Of a DNA stretch of 64,000 nucleotides, positions 45,169 through 54,117 are shown piece by piece. A program made the position numbers and the translations under genes. The stretch covers positions 1 to 64,000 of the forward strand of contig JBBIGQ010000008.1 in the NCBI GenBank assembly GCA_037447455.1, given 5' to 3'. This DNA comes from BPGX01 sp037447455 (GTDB lineage: Bacteria > Bacteroidota > Bacteroidia > B-17B0 > Aurantibacillaceae). Under the pieces are notes generated by a model. The model was not told the origin of the DNA, did not search any database, and worked only from the letters and a program-made list of their open reading frames with translations. How positions within the stretch are numbered: the first letter of the stretch is position 1; every line of letters starts with the position of its first letter.

Positions 45169-47067
45169 GTGAAGATTTATAAACCCAAATTGTTGGATTT
45201 TATCTGGAAAAAAAATATTCCACGTGTATTTATTGTTTTGCTGGATATTGTATTAGCTGTTCTTTCATTGCTCGTATCTGTATTGCTTCGGTTTAATTTT
45301 GAATATATTCCAGATGTTGACAGAAGAAATCTGCCGTATAATTTTCTGTTTGTGGTTCTTGTTCGGCTGCTGTTTGAGTTATCATTTAATATTCATAAAG
45401 GTATGTTCAGACATAGCAGTTCCAGAGATGCCTTTCGAATTTTTTACAGCACATTAGCCGGAAGCACTGTGTTGTTAGGAATTAATTTTGTGTGGCTGTA
45501 TTTATATGGTCAATTTGTATTTCCCACTTCTGTGATTATTATTGATTTTTTGGTGTATATATTTCTAATGGTATCTGCTCGTATTATTGTCAAAACATTA
45601 TACATTGAGTATAAAAATCCATATAAGAATAAAAAGTATGTATTGATATACGGAGCAGGGGAAGCAGGGATTTTAACTAAAAGAGCGTTGGATAAGGACG
45701 CACTTTCGCACTACAAGGTTATTGGGTTTATAGATGATGATGAACAAAAACAAGGGCGACGAATAGAGAATATTCATATATATGCTCCGGAAGATATGGA
45801 AGAATTGGTAAAAAATAAAAACATTGATGCCGTTGTAATTAGTATTCAAAATCTTACTGTTGAGAAAAAACAGGAAATAGCTGAAAGATCTTTGAATCTT
45901 AATATTCAGGTACTGTATGTGCCGCCGGTTTCCAAATGGATAAATGGACAGTTGAGTTCGTATCAGATTAAGGCCATTCATATTGAAGATTTATTAGAAA
46001 GAGCGCCCATTAATCTGAATAATCCTTTCGTTAAAAGTGAATTGGAAAGTAAGGTGATAGTGATAACCGGTGCTGCCGGATCAATCGGTAGTGAAATAGT
46101 GCGTCAGTGCGCTTATTATCAACCTAAACATTTGGTGCTGTTGGATATTGCAGAAACGGCTTTATATGAATTAGAATTAGAAATGAAGGATAGATTTCCG
46201 CAATTATCTTTTGAAACTGTGATTGGAGATGTGAAAAATGTTGTTCGTATGCGCAGAGTGTTTGAATATTTCAAGCCGGATATAGTATTTCATGCGGCGG
46301 CCTATAAACACGTACCTGTGATGGAAGATAATCCTTCGGAAGCGATATACAATAATGTTTTGGGGACTAAGGTCATAGCAGATTTATCGGAGCACTTTGG
46401 AGTAAAGAAAATGATATTAATATCAACAGATAAAGCAGTTAATCCAACGAATGTAATGGGGGCTTCCAAGCGCATAGCAGAAATTTATGTGCAGAGTAAA
46501 AACAAACTTTCTTCAACGAAGTATATTACGACACGATTTGGTAATGTGCTTGGTTCTAACGGTTCTGTCATTCTGAGATTTAAAAAGCAAATAGAAGCTG
46601 GTGGTCCTGTGACGGTTACGCATCCTGAGATAACGCGTTTTTTTATGACTGTACCGGAGGCTTGTCAATTAGTTTTGGAAGCGGCGGCTATGGGGAATGG
46701 CGGAGAAATTTTTATATTTGATATGGGAGAGCCGGTTAAAATATATGATTTGGCAGTTAAAATGATTCGCTTGTCGGGGTTAAGAGAAAATGAAGATATT
46801 AAAATTGTTTTTACAGGATTGCGTCAGGGCGAAAAGTTATATGAGGAAGTATTGGCAGATGCAGAAAAAAACATTCCTACGCACCATTCTAAAATTTTGA
46901 TCGCCAAAGTTCGTGAGTATGATTTTAATGCTGTAGAAAAACACATTTCACAATTGATTAAAGCATTTGAGACGCAGGATAACTTCTTAATTGTTCAGCA
47001 GATGAAGAGCCTTATTCCGGAGTATACAAGCAATAATTCGGTGTTTGAGGAGTTAGATAAGAAATGA
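45169..47067 (+). CDS. CapD/PglF-type UDP-sugar 4,6-dehydratase (polysaccharide biosynthesis)
   Basis: At 632 residues it has four N-terminal membrane helices (about 18-135), a first Rossmann domain (about 150-270; YGAGEAGILTKRAL) and a catalytic SDR domain from about 290. The latter has the NAD-binding motif TGAAGSIGSEI (about 300-310), HAAAYKHVPVMEDNP and STDKAVNPTNVMGASKR, the latter holding the catalytic Lys. Relatives convert UDP-GlcNAc to a 4-keto-6-deoxy sugar for surface glycans. The start is a GTG at 45169. It is divergent from the TonB receptor, 115 nt apart. Confidence 0.92.
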   Translation: MKIYKPKLLDFIWKKNIPRVFIVLLDIVLAVLSLLVSVLLRFNFEYIPDVDRRNLPYNFLFVVLVRLLFELSFNIHKGMFRHSSSRDAFRIFYSTLAGSTVLLGINFVWLYLYGQFVFPTSVIIIDFLVYIFLMVSARIIVKTLYIEYKNPYKNKKYVLIYGAGEAGILTKRALDKDALSHYKVIGFIDDDEQKQGRRIENIHIYAPEDMEELVKNKNIDAVVISIQNLTVEKKQEIAERSLNLNIQVLYVPPVSKWINGQLSSYQIKAIHIEDLLERAPINLNNPFVKSELESKVIVITGAAGSIGSEIVRQCAYYQPKHLVLLDIAETALYELELEMKDRFPQLSFETVIGDVKNVVRMRRVFEYFKPDIVFHAAAYKHVPVMEDNPSEAIYNNVLGTKVIADLSEHFGVKKMILISTDKAVNPTNVMGASKRIAEIYVQSKNKLSSTKYITTRFGNVLGSNGSVILRFKKQIEAGGPVTVTHPEITRFFMTVPEACQLVLEAAAMGNGGEIFIFDMGEPVKIYDLAVKMIRLSGLRENEDIKIVFTGLRQGEKLYEEVLADAEKNIPTHHSKILIAKVREYDFNAVEKHISQLIKAFETQDNFLIVQQMKSLIPEYTSNNSVFEELDKK

Positions 47068-47083
47068 AGCGACAGTGAATAAA

Positions 47084-48127
47084 TTAGCCATTTGGGTAGC
47101 AGATAGGAATGCCGTAAGTAACATCAAGTTTCCACCATAATTTGGTATATCCGCCGCCACCGGGAGATGGTGGAAGGATGTAAAATGTTGCAGAAACAGA
47201 ATAATTGGTTATCACGTAACCGGGAGGGTTAGTAGGGATATTGGATATTCCAAGATTTCTGCAGCCATTGATGTAGTTATTTAATTGAAAATCCATTAAT
47301 TCAGGTGGCAAACACACATTTTGAGGTGATCCGGTGCCATAAAGGTCATAAAATAATGCGTTGGAAAAGTTATTGTTGACGTTATCAAAATTTAATGTTA
47401 TGACATTGGTGTAGTAATAAGGATAGCATGGCGGATTGAATTGATAACAATTTAATTTATTATTACATAGAGTAGGGCCGTCATTATTTGTTGTGTAATT
47501 GGTGCAATAAAAAAATGGCGGGGTATTGGTGAGAGGCAAAGACCATCTTGCTCTGATTCCGGAATAAGGGTCGCATACATTTTCTGTTTTATTTCCACTA
47601 TTATTTTCACATAGAATAATGTTTGCACTGATAGTCAGGTTATTAGTTTCGTTTAAATATGAATAAATATCTATAATTTTTATGAGTTTATTTTGTTGTG
47701 TTTTTTGACTAATGTAGTTAAAGAGTGACGAGTATGCTATTGTTAGGTCGGTTAATGTGATATTTGTAGTGTCGCTAAGTTGGATACTAACACTTGTTGA
47801 ATCAGAATAAGTTGAATTATTGGTCATTTGGTTGAAGTCATAATTTAATGCGGCTTCTAATAACCAGAGTGCAGAGTCAATAGGAACAATCTGTGAAGCA
47901 GTTTTAAATGAGGTATTAGCCGTTGCTTGTGTATAATATTTCAATGAGAGTATGCTGGACTTAATTACATTGGGTTCTGCAACAATAATTTTTTGTTTGA
48001 TTTCTTTGTTTTTCCCCGTGTGAGAAGTGTTTTTTTCAATAGTATTTTGGTTTACTATATCTTTTTTACAAGATAAAAATAATAATAAGTGACAGGATAA
48101 GAAAATGAGGATTGTTTTACGATTCAT
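47084..48127 (-). CDS. Lipoprotein of unknown function, Asn/Tyr/Pro-rich
   Basis: At 347 residues it has a lipoprotein signal with lipobox Cys20 (LLFLSC), then a Lys-rich linker, a helical region and a Cys/Tyr/Pro/Asn-rich C-terminal half (for example PPCYPYYYTNVITLNFDN). Several cysteines in the second half could form disulfides. No domain is recognised. The open frame reaches 48262, but the ATG at 48127 is placed at the signal peptide and follows a TAAAATTG near-consensus -7 box. It is divergent from the GT2 gene. Confidence 0.75.
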   Translation of the reverse strand: MNRKTILIFLSCHLLLFLSCKKDIVNQNTIEKNTSHTGKNKEIKQKIIVAEPNVIKSSILSLKYYTQATANTSFKTASQIVPIDSALWLLEAALNYDFNQMTNNSTYSDSTSVSIQLSDTTNITLTDLTIAYSSLFNYISQKTQQNKLIKIIDIYSYLNETNNLTISANIILCENNSGNKTENVCDPYSGIRARWSLPLTNTPPFFYCTNYTTNNDGPTLCNNKLNCYQFNPPCYPYYYTNVITLNFDNVNNNFSNALFYDLYGTGSPQNVCLPPELMDFQLNNYINGCRNLGISNIPTNPPGYVITNYSVSATFYILPPSPGGGGYTKLWWKLDVTYGIPICYPNG

Positions 48128-48216
48128 GTTTTTTGATCGCAATTTTAAATGAAATTTTAATGATAGGGGTATGTTTTTTATCTTTTTCAGTTTTTTAAAA
48201 AGCCATTTCTTTTCAT

Positions 48217-48224
48217 TAGGTTTG
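48217..48224 (+). promoter_or_regulatory. -7 element for the GT2 gene
   Basis: TAGGTTTG matches TAnnTTTG, 13 nt before the ATG at 48238. Confidence 0.5.
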
Positions 48225-48237
48225 TCAAAAAAATTGA

Positions 48238-49194
48238 ATGCAGATTTCCTTGGTGATACCATTAAAAAACGAGGCAGAATCCTTATCAGAATTATATGAG
48301 TGGATAAGTAGAGTACTAGAAAATAACTATCAGTATGAAATTTTATTTATTGACGATGGAAGTGTGGATAATTCCTGGCAAATCATTCAGTCCCTATCTG
48401 AAAAAGATCGTCGTGTGAAAGGCATTCGTTTTATGAGAAATTATGGGAAGTCTGCGGCCTTGCAGATTGGATTTGAACACGTATGTGGCGATGTGGTGAT
48501 TACAATGGATGCAGATTTGCAGGATAGTCCGGAAGAAATTCTGGAGTTGTACAAAATGATTACAGAAGAGAATTTTGATTTAGTGAGTGGTTGGAAAAAG
48601 GTTCGTTATGATAGTGTGGTTACTAAAAATATTCCTTCTAAAATTTACAATGCAGTGGTAAGATATTTTAGTGGGATTTATTTACATGATTTTAATTGTG
48701 GATTGAAGGCATACAAGAAAAAAGTCGTGAAAAGCATTGAAGTGTATGGTGAGATGCATCGCTTTATTCCTGTTATTGCTAAATATGCAGGCTTCAAAAG
48801 AATAGGTGAAAAAGTGGTACAGCACCATCCAAGAAAATATGGAAAAAGTAAGTTTGGATGGGAACGTTTTATCAATGGCTTTTTGGATTTATTGACAATT
48901 CTGTTTATGTCAAAGTTTGGTAAAAAGCCGATGCATTTTTTTGGATTAGTGGGTACCATTATGTTTATCATTGGTTTTGTGGCTAGTGTGTATTTAGGAG
49001 TGGATAAGTTGTATAGAGTGTATCATCATTTGCCGGCACGACTTATTGTTCATAGACCTTCTTTTTATATCGCATTGACCAGCATGATTTTAGGTACTTT
49101 ACTTTTTGTGGCTGGCTTTTTGGGAGAAATGATTAACCGTAATTCTACTCTTAGAAATAAATATCTGATAGAAGAAAAGCAGAATATTGAATAA
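48238..49194 (+). CDS. GT2 polyprenyl-phosphate glycosyltransferase (GtrB/DPM1-like)
   Basis: At 318 residues it has an N-terminal GT2 domain with LVIPLKNEAESL, FIDDGSVDNSW and the metal-binding D91-A-D93 (MDADLQDSPEE), and two C-terminal membrane helices (about 232-256 and 278-301), the GtrB arrangement. It should load a sugar from a nucleotide donor onto polyprenyl phosphate, to be used later by a GT-C enzyme. No flippase or GT-C is adjacent, although a GT-C enzyme is encoded at 5318. It shares one base with the next gene. Confidence 0.92.
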   Translation: MQISLVIPLKNEAESLSELYEWISRVLENNYQYEILFIDDGSVDNSWQIIQSLSEKDRRVKGIRFMRNYGKSAALQIGFEHVCGDVVITMDADLQDSPEEILELYKMITEENFDLVSGWKKVRYDSVVTKNIPSKIYNAVVRYFSGIYLHDFNCGLKAYKKKVVKSIEVYGEMHRFIPVIAKYAGFKRIGEKVVQHHPRKYGKSKFGWERFINGFLDLLTILFMSKFGKKPMHFFGLVGTIMFIIGFVASVYLGVDKLYRVYHHLPARLIVHRPSFYIALTSMILGTLLFVAGFLGEMINRNSTLRNKYLIEEKQNIE

Positions 49195-49787
49195 TGTCAA
49201 CAGATGAGAAAGATACAGAAGATATTCAACGGTTAAAACGTGAAATTATTTTTCTAAAGAGAAAGATAGAACATTTAAAGTTTAAAAATTCCTTACTATT
49301 CCGAATCTTAAATATTGTCAACCGAATTATTTTCATGGTATTTGTTCAATATATTATTTCATACCTATTTGAAATTAATATTATGAAAATTCAGAATCGC
49401 AACATTGAGTTTAAAATCTATCCTTATGAGGCAGAGCAGATAAAACTGTATACGATTGTCTTTAAATACCATCATTATTTTTTTAAAGTAAGAATAAACA
49501 AAGAACTTGATAGAACAATTACTTATTCCGATGCCATGATTAGTCAGGATTTGATTTTTCGATTACCACAAAAATTTAAGTTATTAAACTTAAACAACAA
49601 ATGGTTTTTAGTTTATGAATCATTAGGCGTTTTGACAATTTGTTTAATAATAGTTTTTGTTCAGGTAATTGCTTTTTTATACAAACTAAATGAAAGTTTT
49701 TATTCCTTGTTTTCAATTTCTCTGTTAAGCGTTACTTCTTTTATCGGGATAATTATTTTTTCTGCCTACATTCATAATTTTATTTAA
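49194..49787 (+). CDS. Membrane protein with N-terminal coiled coil, unknown function
   Basis: At 197 residues, a charged coiled coil (about 8-36; DIQRLKREIIFLKRKIEH) is followed by a membrane helix (about 38-60), a soluble stretch of about 75 residues and two more hydrophobic helices (about 140-162 and 168-193). It starts at the last base of the GT2 stop codon (TAATG), so it is probably co-translated and may work with that enzyme. No family is recognised. Confidence 0.7.
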   Translation: MSTDEKDTEDIQRLKREIIFLKRKIEHLKFKNSLLFRILNIVNRIIFMVFVQYIISYLFEINIMKIQNRNIEFKIYPYEAEQIKLYTIVFKYHHYFFKVRINKELDRTITYSDAMISQDLIFRLPQKFKLLNLNNKWFLVYESLGVLTICLIIVFVQVIAFLYKLNESFYSLFSISLLSVTSFIGIIIFSAYIHNFI

Positions 49788-49851
49788 AACAAGCAATTTG
49801 TTTTCAAAAAGAGCAAAAAATTCTTTTGATTTGCTGCATAAACATGAATCT

Positions 49852-50364
49852 ATGAAAAAGTATTTTGCATTATTTTTAGTTTTAGTTGGAAACGTAGTAT
49901 GGGCACAAAAAACAGCGTATGTAGATACAGATTATATTTTAGGTAATATACCGGAATATAAAATGGCACAAGAAACATTGGATAAATTAGCAGCCGATTG
50001 GCAGAAAGAAATAGACGCTAAATATGCAGAAATTGATAAATTATACAAGGCCTATCAGGCCGATGCTCTGCTCTTAACTGAAGATATGAGAAAGAAAAGA
50101 GAAAACGAAATTATTAACAAAGAAAAAGAAGTAAGAGAGTTACAAAAACAACGTTTGGGAGTAGATGGGGAATTATTTAAGAAAAGACAAGAGCTTGTAA
50201 AACCTGTGCAGGATAAGGTTTACAATGCTATCAAGTCGGTCGCTGAAAGAAAAGGTATTGCATTTGTATTCGATAAAGCCGGTGCTGTTACATTATTATA
50301 TTCTAATAGCAAATACGATTTGAGTGAAGAAGTGATAAAAGAACTGGGCGTTAAAAAGAAATAA
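49852..50364 (+). CDS. Periplasmic chaperone, OmpH/Skp family (copy 1)
   Basis: At 170 residues, a signal peptide (about 1-18, ending VWAQ) precedes the Skp fold: TAYVDTDYILGNIPEY, a long charged helical arm (about 45-125) and the closing strand GIAFVFDKAGAVTLLYSN. Skp trimers hold unfolded outer-membrane proteins in the periplasm. The ATG at 49852 is chosen because the longer frame adds non-signal sequence. A second Skp paralogue lies at 50839; in many Bacteroidota two such genes follow bamA, which is not seen here. Confidence 0.92.
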   Translation: MKKYFALFLVLVGNVVWAQKTAYVDTDYILGNIPEYKMAQETLDKLAADWQKEIDAKYAEIDKLYKAYQADALLLTEDMRKKRENEIINKEKEVRELQKQRLGVDGELFKKRQELVKPVQDKVYNAIKSVAERKGIAFVFDKAGAVTLLYSNSKYDLSEEVIKELGVKKK

Positions 50365-50387
50365 TGTAAATTTGAAAAGAAAAAAAT

Positions 50388-50783
50388 ATGCACAAAACAA
50401 AAGAAGAACATATAGCCGATGCACGAAGGCACATAGAGAATGCCCGTGTAATATTGAAAGAGAAAGGGAAGAAGGAAGACGGCTTTTATATGGATAGTAA
50501 ATATGTTGCAGCGGTAGGGCATTGGGCGTACAGAGTCGTGTTGATAGCACTGGATGAATTGATGAAAGTACATGGGATAAAGAAGCGGACAAGGAAACAT
50601 GTAGATGATTACAGAGATTTTATTGCAAAGCAGGATAGGAAAGTGTTGAACTATTTTAATGTGGTATACGAACAATTACATCTTGTGATGGGATATGGCG
50701 GAATAGGCGAGTATGTTATTGTTCAAAAAGGATTAGAATGTGCAGAACATATTATAGATTGGGTAGAAAAGAAATTAAAATAA
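50388..50783 (+). CDS. DUF5618-like small helical protein
   Basis: This 131-residue, mainly helical protein has HIADARRHIENARVILKEKG, a central GHWAYRVVLIALDELM helix and HLVMGYGGIGEYVIVQKGL near the end. It resembles DUF5618 proteins, which have a HEPN-like four-helix layout but no assigned function. There is no signal peptide, so it is cytoplasmic. It sits between two Skp genes, 23 nt after the first and 55 nt before the second, an unusual position for a cytoplasmic protein. Whether it is functionally related to Skp or merely inserted is unknown. Confidence 0.72.
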   Translation: MHKTKEEHIADARRHIENARVILKEKGKKEDGFYMDSKYVAAVGHWAYRVVLIALDELMKVHGIKKRTRKHVDDYRDFIAKQDRKVLNYFNVVYEQLHLVMGYGGIGEYVIVQKGLECAEHIIDWVEKKLK

Positions 50784-50838
50784 CTCAATTAAATTCATTA
50801 AACTTGCACGGTAAATTATTAACTAAAAAATAAACACT

Positions 50839-51444
50839 ATGAAAATTCAGAAAATCATCATTGCAGCAGGATTATGTTTCACCATGTCAACTATTGGAAT
50901 AGCGCAAAAAGTTGCTCACTTAAGTTTGGACTCACTGGTCAGTTCAATGCCTGAAACTAAAACAGCAAGAGAACAAGCACAAAATTACCTGAAAGACCTT
51001 GAAAAAACGGTTATGTCCATGGAACAAGAACTGCAAACAAAATATAACGACTATCTGGCTAATGAAGCCACTATGAGTGATTTGGTAAAGAAAACCAAAC
51101 AAGAAGAGTTACAATCTTTGCAAAAAAGAATAGAGGACTTTAAAACTCAGGCACAACAGGACTATCAAGCCAAATACCAAATGCTTATTAATCCTATATT
51201 AGAAAAAGCGAAAAAAGCCATTGAAATAGTGGCAAAAGAAAATGGCTATAAATATGTTCTTGATTCCAGTGCCGGATTTATCTTATACTCTGAGCCATCT
51301 GACGATATTTTACCATTAGTTAAGAAAAAAATGGCATCTATGCCACCTGCTAACTTGCCCGGTAAAGAAAACAATCCTGCCAATCAGGACAAAGGTACCA
51401 ATAAACCGACTCCTTCTAATAACAAAGCTGGCACAAAGAAATAA
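50839..51444 (+). CDS. Periplasmic chaperone, OmpH/Skp family (copy 2)
   Basis: At 201 residues it has a signal peptide (about 1-22, ending IGIAQ), the Skp core (VAHLSLDSLVSSMPETKTA, long helical arm about 50-130, YKYVLDSSAGFILYSEP) and a Pro/Asn/Lys-rich low-complexity tail (about 170-201) absent from copy 1. It shares little linear identity with copy 1 but has the same layout. A near-consensus -7 box, TAAACTTG, lies at 50799-50806, so it may also be transcribed alone. Confidence 0.9.
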   Translation: MKIQKIIIAAGLCFTMSTIGIAQKVAHLSLDSLVSSMPETKTAREQAQNYLKDLEKTVMSMEQELQTKYNDYLANEATMSDLVKKTKQEELQSLQKRIEDFKTQAQQDYQAKYQMLINPILEKAKKAIEIVAKENGYKYVLDSSAGFILYSEPSDDILPLVKKKMASMPPANLPGKENNPANQDKGTNKPTPSNNKAGTKK

Positions 51445-51476
51445 CAGTTTCTAAACCTAAATTAAAAATTTTTACT

Positions 51477-51484
51477 TATTTTTG
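51477..51484 (+). promoter_or_regulatory. -7 element for ssb
   Basis: TATTTTTG matches TAnnTTTG, 27 nt before the ssb ATG. Confidence 0.55.
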
Positions 51485-51511
51485 CGAAAGAAATAACAAA
51501 ACAATACCACT

Positions 51512-51952
51512 ATGGCAAACGTAAACAAAGTTATCCTTATTGGAAATGTAGGCAGAGACCCTGAAATCAGGTACTTAAACAACAATGTACCAAAAGCCAA
51601 TTTTGTGCTTGCTACACATGAGTACTTTAAAGACAGTCAGGGTAGAAAAGTCGAACAAACAGAATGGCACAACATCGTGTGCTGGAGAAAATTAGCAGAA
51701 ATTGCTCAAAAAATTCTCAAAAAAGGGATGAAAGTATATGTAGAAGGTAGGTTACAAACCAGACATTGGGTTGACAAGAATGGTAACAAAAAACAAGTTA
51801 CCGAAATTGTTGCGGATAATTTTATTGTCATTCGTAAAATTTTCAATAAGCAAGAAGAACGGGAATTAAGTGAAACAACAACAATTACTAAGGAAATTAT
51901 TAATGACACTACAGAACCAAGCAACACGGAAAATTTAGATGCTGCTTTATAG
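51512..51952 (+). CDS. ssb: Single-stranded DNA-binding protein
   Basis: At 146 residues it has an N-terminal OB fold (about 1-108) with VNKVILIGNVGRDPEIRY, EWHNIVCW and KKGMKVYVEGRLQTR, matching bacterial SSB. It binds single-stranded DNA as a tetramer in replication and repair. The C-terminus ends NTENLDAAL; the acidic tip DDxIPF, used by most SSBs to recruit partner proteins, is absent. It may be a paralogue of a main SSB encoded elsewhere. A terminator follows. Confidence 0.93.
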   Translation: MANVNKVILIGNVGRDPEIRYLNNNVPKANFVLATHEYFKDSQGRKVEQTEWHNIVCWRKLAEIAQKILKKGMKVYVEGRLQTRHWVDKNGNKKQVTEIVADNFIVIRKIFNKQEERELSETTTITKEIINDTTEPSNTENLDAAL

Positions 51953-51982
51953 TAGTAATACATAGAATCTTACGGAAATTTG

Positions 51983-52021
51983 AACCCTTCCCTTTTTAAC
52001 TATAAAAGTGGAAGGGTTTTT
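51983..52021 (+). terminator. Rho-independent terminator after ssb
   Basis: AACCCTTCC and GGAAGGGTT form a 9-bp stem around an 18-nt loop, followed by a short T run. It ends 16 nt before the next start codon. Confidence 0.75.
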
Positions 52022-52037
52022 AATTACCAAAAAAATT

Positions 52038-52682
52038 ATGAATATTCAAGTATTTGAATTTAGCTTTTTTCATGAGAATACGTATTTAATCTGGGATGAG
52101 ACAAAAGAATGTATCATTATTGACCCTGGTAATTCGCAGAATAGCGAAGATGCAGAATTGTTTAATTTTATAGAACAAATGCAGTTGAAACCGGTGCGAT
52201 TATTACTGACGCATGGTCATATTGATCATATTGCGGGTAACGATGCGATATTGAACAAATATCATTTACTACCAGAAATTCACAAAGAAGATATCTTTTT
52301 AATACATGCTCACGAAAGAACAGCACAAATGTATGGTATTCCTTGTATTCCGTCCCCCTTACCACAAAAGTTTATTGAAGAAGGTGACGTTGTGAAATTT
52401 GGAAATTCAGAACTGCATTGTATACACACTCCCGGACACTCGCCTGGTAGTATCACGTATTATGCCCCACAAGAAAAATTTGCCATTGTAGGCGATGTGT
52501 TGTTTTATGAAAGTATAGGAAGAACCGATTTACCAAAAGGAGATTTTGAAACCTTGAAAAACAGTATTCAAAAAAAATTGTATTGTTTACCTGAACAAAC
52601 CATTGTTTATCCCGGTCATGGTCCGTCCACCACTATTGCACATGAAAAAAAGTTTAATATCTATGTAAGAGGAGGTGTATGA
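52038..52682 (+). CDS. Metallo-beta-lactamase-fold hydrolase (glyoxalase II-like)
   Basis: At 214 residues it has the complete dinuclear metal site: H59-x-H61-x-D63-H64 (THGHIDHIAG), H134 (TPGHSPGS), D153 (VGDVLF) and H194 (YPGHG). The sequence GRTDLPKGDFETL is typical of the YcbL-like glyoxalase II branch, which hydrolyses thioesters such as lactoylglutathione. The ATG at 52038 is used; the frame reaching 52008 passes through the ssb terminator. The next gene overlaps by 4 nt. Confidence 0.9.
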   Translation: MNIQVFEFSFFHENTYLIWDETKECIIIDPGNSQNSEDAELFNFIEQMQLKPVRLLLTHGHIDHIAGNDAILNKYHLLPEIHKEDIFLIHAHERTAQMYGIPCIPSPLPQKFIEEGDVVKFGNSELHCIHTPGHSPGSITYYAPQEKFAIVGDVLFYESIGRTDLPKGDFETLKNSIQKKLYCLPEQTIVYPGHGPSTTIAHEKKFNIYVRGGV

Positions 52683-53044
52683 AAAGACCCTGGTACATAA
52701 CGATATTTTGTATAGCGGCTTGGTTGTGGTTATTTATCCTGTTTCCGTCCGTATTCTCACCTGAGACAAAAAAAATACATCTGTTATTACCAAGTATTTA
52801 TGGTATTGTAATTGCCTTAATGTTTGTAGCAATTGTAGCTGTCTGGCATCTGAAACGATGGGGCTTAGAATTATTTTTTATTATTTTACTTATAAAAACA
52901 TTTCTGGATAATAGTGTGTACAGCACTACCACATCATCCAATGGTACCGTTTCTTTGAACCTTTCATCTGGATTTGTTTTTTTCTTTATTTATGGTGTAA
53001 TAATTGCTTTGTTATTTTATAATAAAATGCAAAAAGAATTATAA
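52679..53044 (+). CDS. Small four-helix membrane protein, unknown function
   Basis: At 121 residues it has four hydrophobic segments (about 8-26, 35-57, 62-82 and 97-115) and a basic ending KMQKEL. No catalytic motif is seen. It overlaps the MBL hydrolase gene by 4 nt (ATGA), implying translational coupling, and precedes the asparaginase-family gene by 9 nt. No family is recognised. Confidence 0.72.
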   Translation: MKRPWYITIFCIAAWLWLFILFPSVFSPETKKIHLLLPSIYGIVIALMFVAIVAVWHLKRWGLELFFIILLIKTFLDNSVYSTTTSSNGTVSLNLSSGFVFFFIYGVIIALLFYNKMQKEL

Positions 53045-53053
53045 ATTTTTTAT

Positions 53054-54010
53054 ATGAAACAACAACTTGCAAGATTAGGTGTGTTCATATTAATTTTAAT
53101 TTTTAATGGTATGGCACAACAAAAATATGGAATAGTAATACATGGTGGTGCAGGGGTGATTCTACCGGAACATTTTACAGAAGAACAAAAGAAATTTTAT
53201 TATCAGAAACTGAGTGAAGCATTGGATAGTGGATATGCTGTTTTAGAAAAAGGCGGCACGGCTACCGATGCTGTTGTGGCGGCTATTAAAATTCTGGAAG
53301 ATAGTCCACTATTTAATGCAGGTAAGGGTTCGGTATTCAATGCAAAAGGGCAAATAGAAATGGATGCGTCTATAATGGAAGGTAAATCAATGAAGGCAGG
53401 CGCTGTGGCAGGTGTTAGAAGAATAAAAAATCCTATTGAAGGCGCTAAATTGGTCATGGAGCAAACACCACATGTGATGCTGATTGGTCAAGGTGCTGAG
53501 AATTTATGGAAAGAAAAAGGTTATAAGTTAGTAGATACGAGCTATTTCTATGAGAAAAAGCAATTTGAAAAATGGAAAGCCAATAAAATAAATAAACATG
53601 GAACGGTAGGTGCTGTGGCATTGGATAAACAAGGTAATTTAGCAGCGGGCACTTCTACGGGTGGTATGATGAATAAAATGCCGGGCAGAGTGGGGGATTC
53701 GCCGATAATTGGCGCAGGTACGTATGCGTCAAATTCATCTTGTGCTCTTTCCTGTACCGGACATGGTGAATATTTTATTCGTTATGCAGTTGCACACAGC
53801 GTACATGATAAGATGATTTATCAAAACAAAACATTAAAAGCAGCCGTGCATGAGGTGTTATTTGATGTGCTTTATCCAATCGGAGGAACAGGTGGCATGA
53901 TTGGAATAGATAAAGAGGGAAATGTTGTGATGGATTTTAATACAGAAGGAATGTACAGAGGATTTAAACTTTCATCGGGTGAGAAAGCTGTGTTTATTTT
54001 TAAGGACTAA
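53054..54010 (+). CDS. Secreted isoaspartyl peptidase / L-asparaginase (Ntn hydrolase)
   Basis: At 318 residues, a signal peptide (about 1-21) is followed by the family start VIHGGAG. The autocatalytic processing and nucleophile site is T184 in KHGTVGAVAL, and the C-terminal subunit has GGTGGMIGID. The precursor self-cleaves before Thr to form alpha and beta subunits. It removes isoaspartyl residues from damaged peptides or hydrolyses asparagine. The signal peptide points to a periplasmic location. A last GTSTGGMMNKMPGRVGDSPI block is the usual substrate pocket. Confidence 0.93.
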   Translation: MKQQLARLGVFILILIFNGMAQQKYGIVIHGGAGVILPEHFTEEQKKFYYQKLSEALDSGYAVLEKGGTATDAVVAAIKILEDSPLFNAGKGSVFNAKGQIEMDASIMEGKSMKAGAVAGVRRIKNPIEGAKLVMEQTPHVMLIGQGAENLWKEKGYKLVDTSYFYEKKQFEKWKANKINKHGTVGAVALDKQGNLAAGTSTGGMMNKMPGRVGDSPIIGAGTYASNSSCALSCTGHGEYFIRYAVAHSVHDKMIYQNKTLKAAVHEVLFDVLYPIGGTGGMIGIDKEGNVVMDFNTEGMYRGFKLSSGEKAVFIFKD

Positions 54011-54090
54011 GCACCAAAATCCTTTGAAACTAACATTAATGTGTGTATATTTTTTTGTGATTTTTTATTAATGCCCTTTTATATTGTGTG

Positions 54091-54098
54091 TAAATTTG
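54091..54098 (+). promoter_or_regulatory. -7 element for the mreBCD-mrdA-rodA operon
   Basis: TAAATTTG matches TAnnTTTG and ends 19 nt before the mreB ATG. No -33 TTTG is found at the expected spacing. Confidence 0.55.
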
Positions 54099-54117
54099 TG
54101 CAGAAATAGTAAAATAC

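Noticed and set aside
50220..50675. Long minus-strand ORFs opposite skp and the DUF5618 gene
   Set aside because: Shadows of two plus-strand genes that have clear signal peptide or family features; Phe/Tyr/Leu-rich antisense composition.
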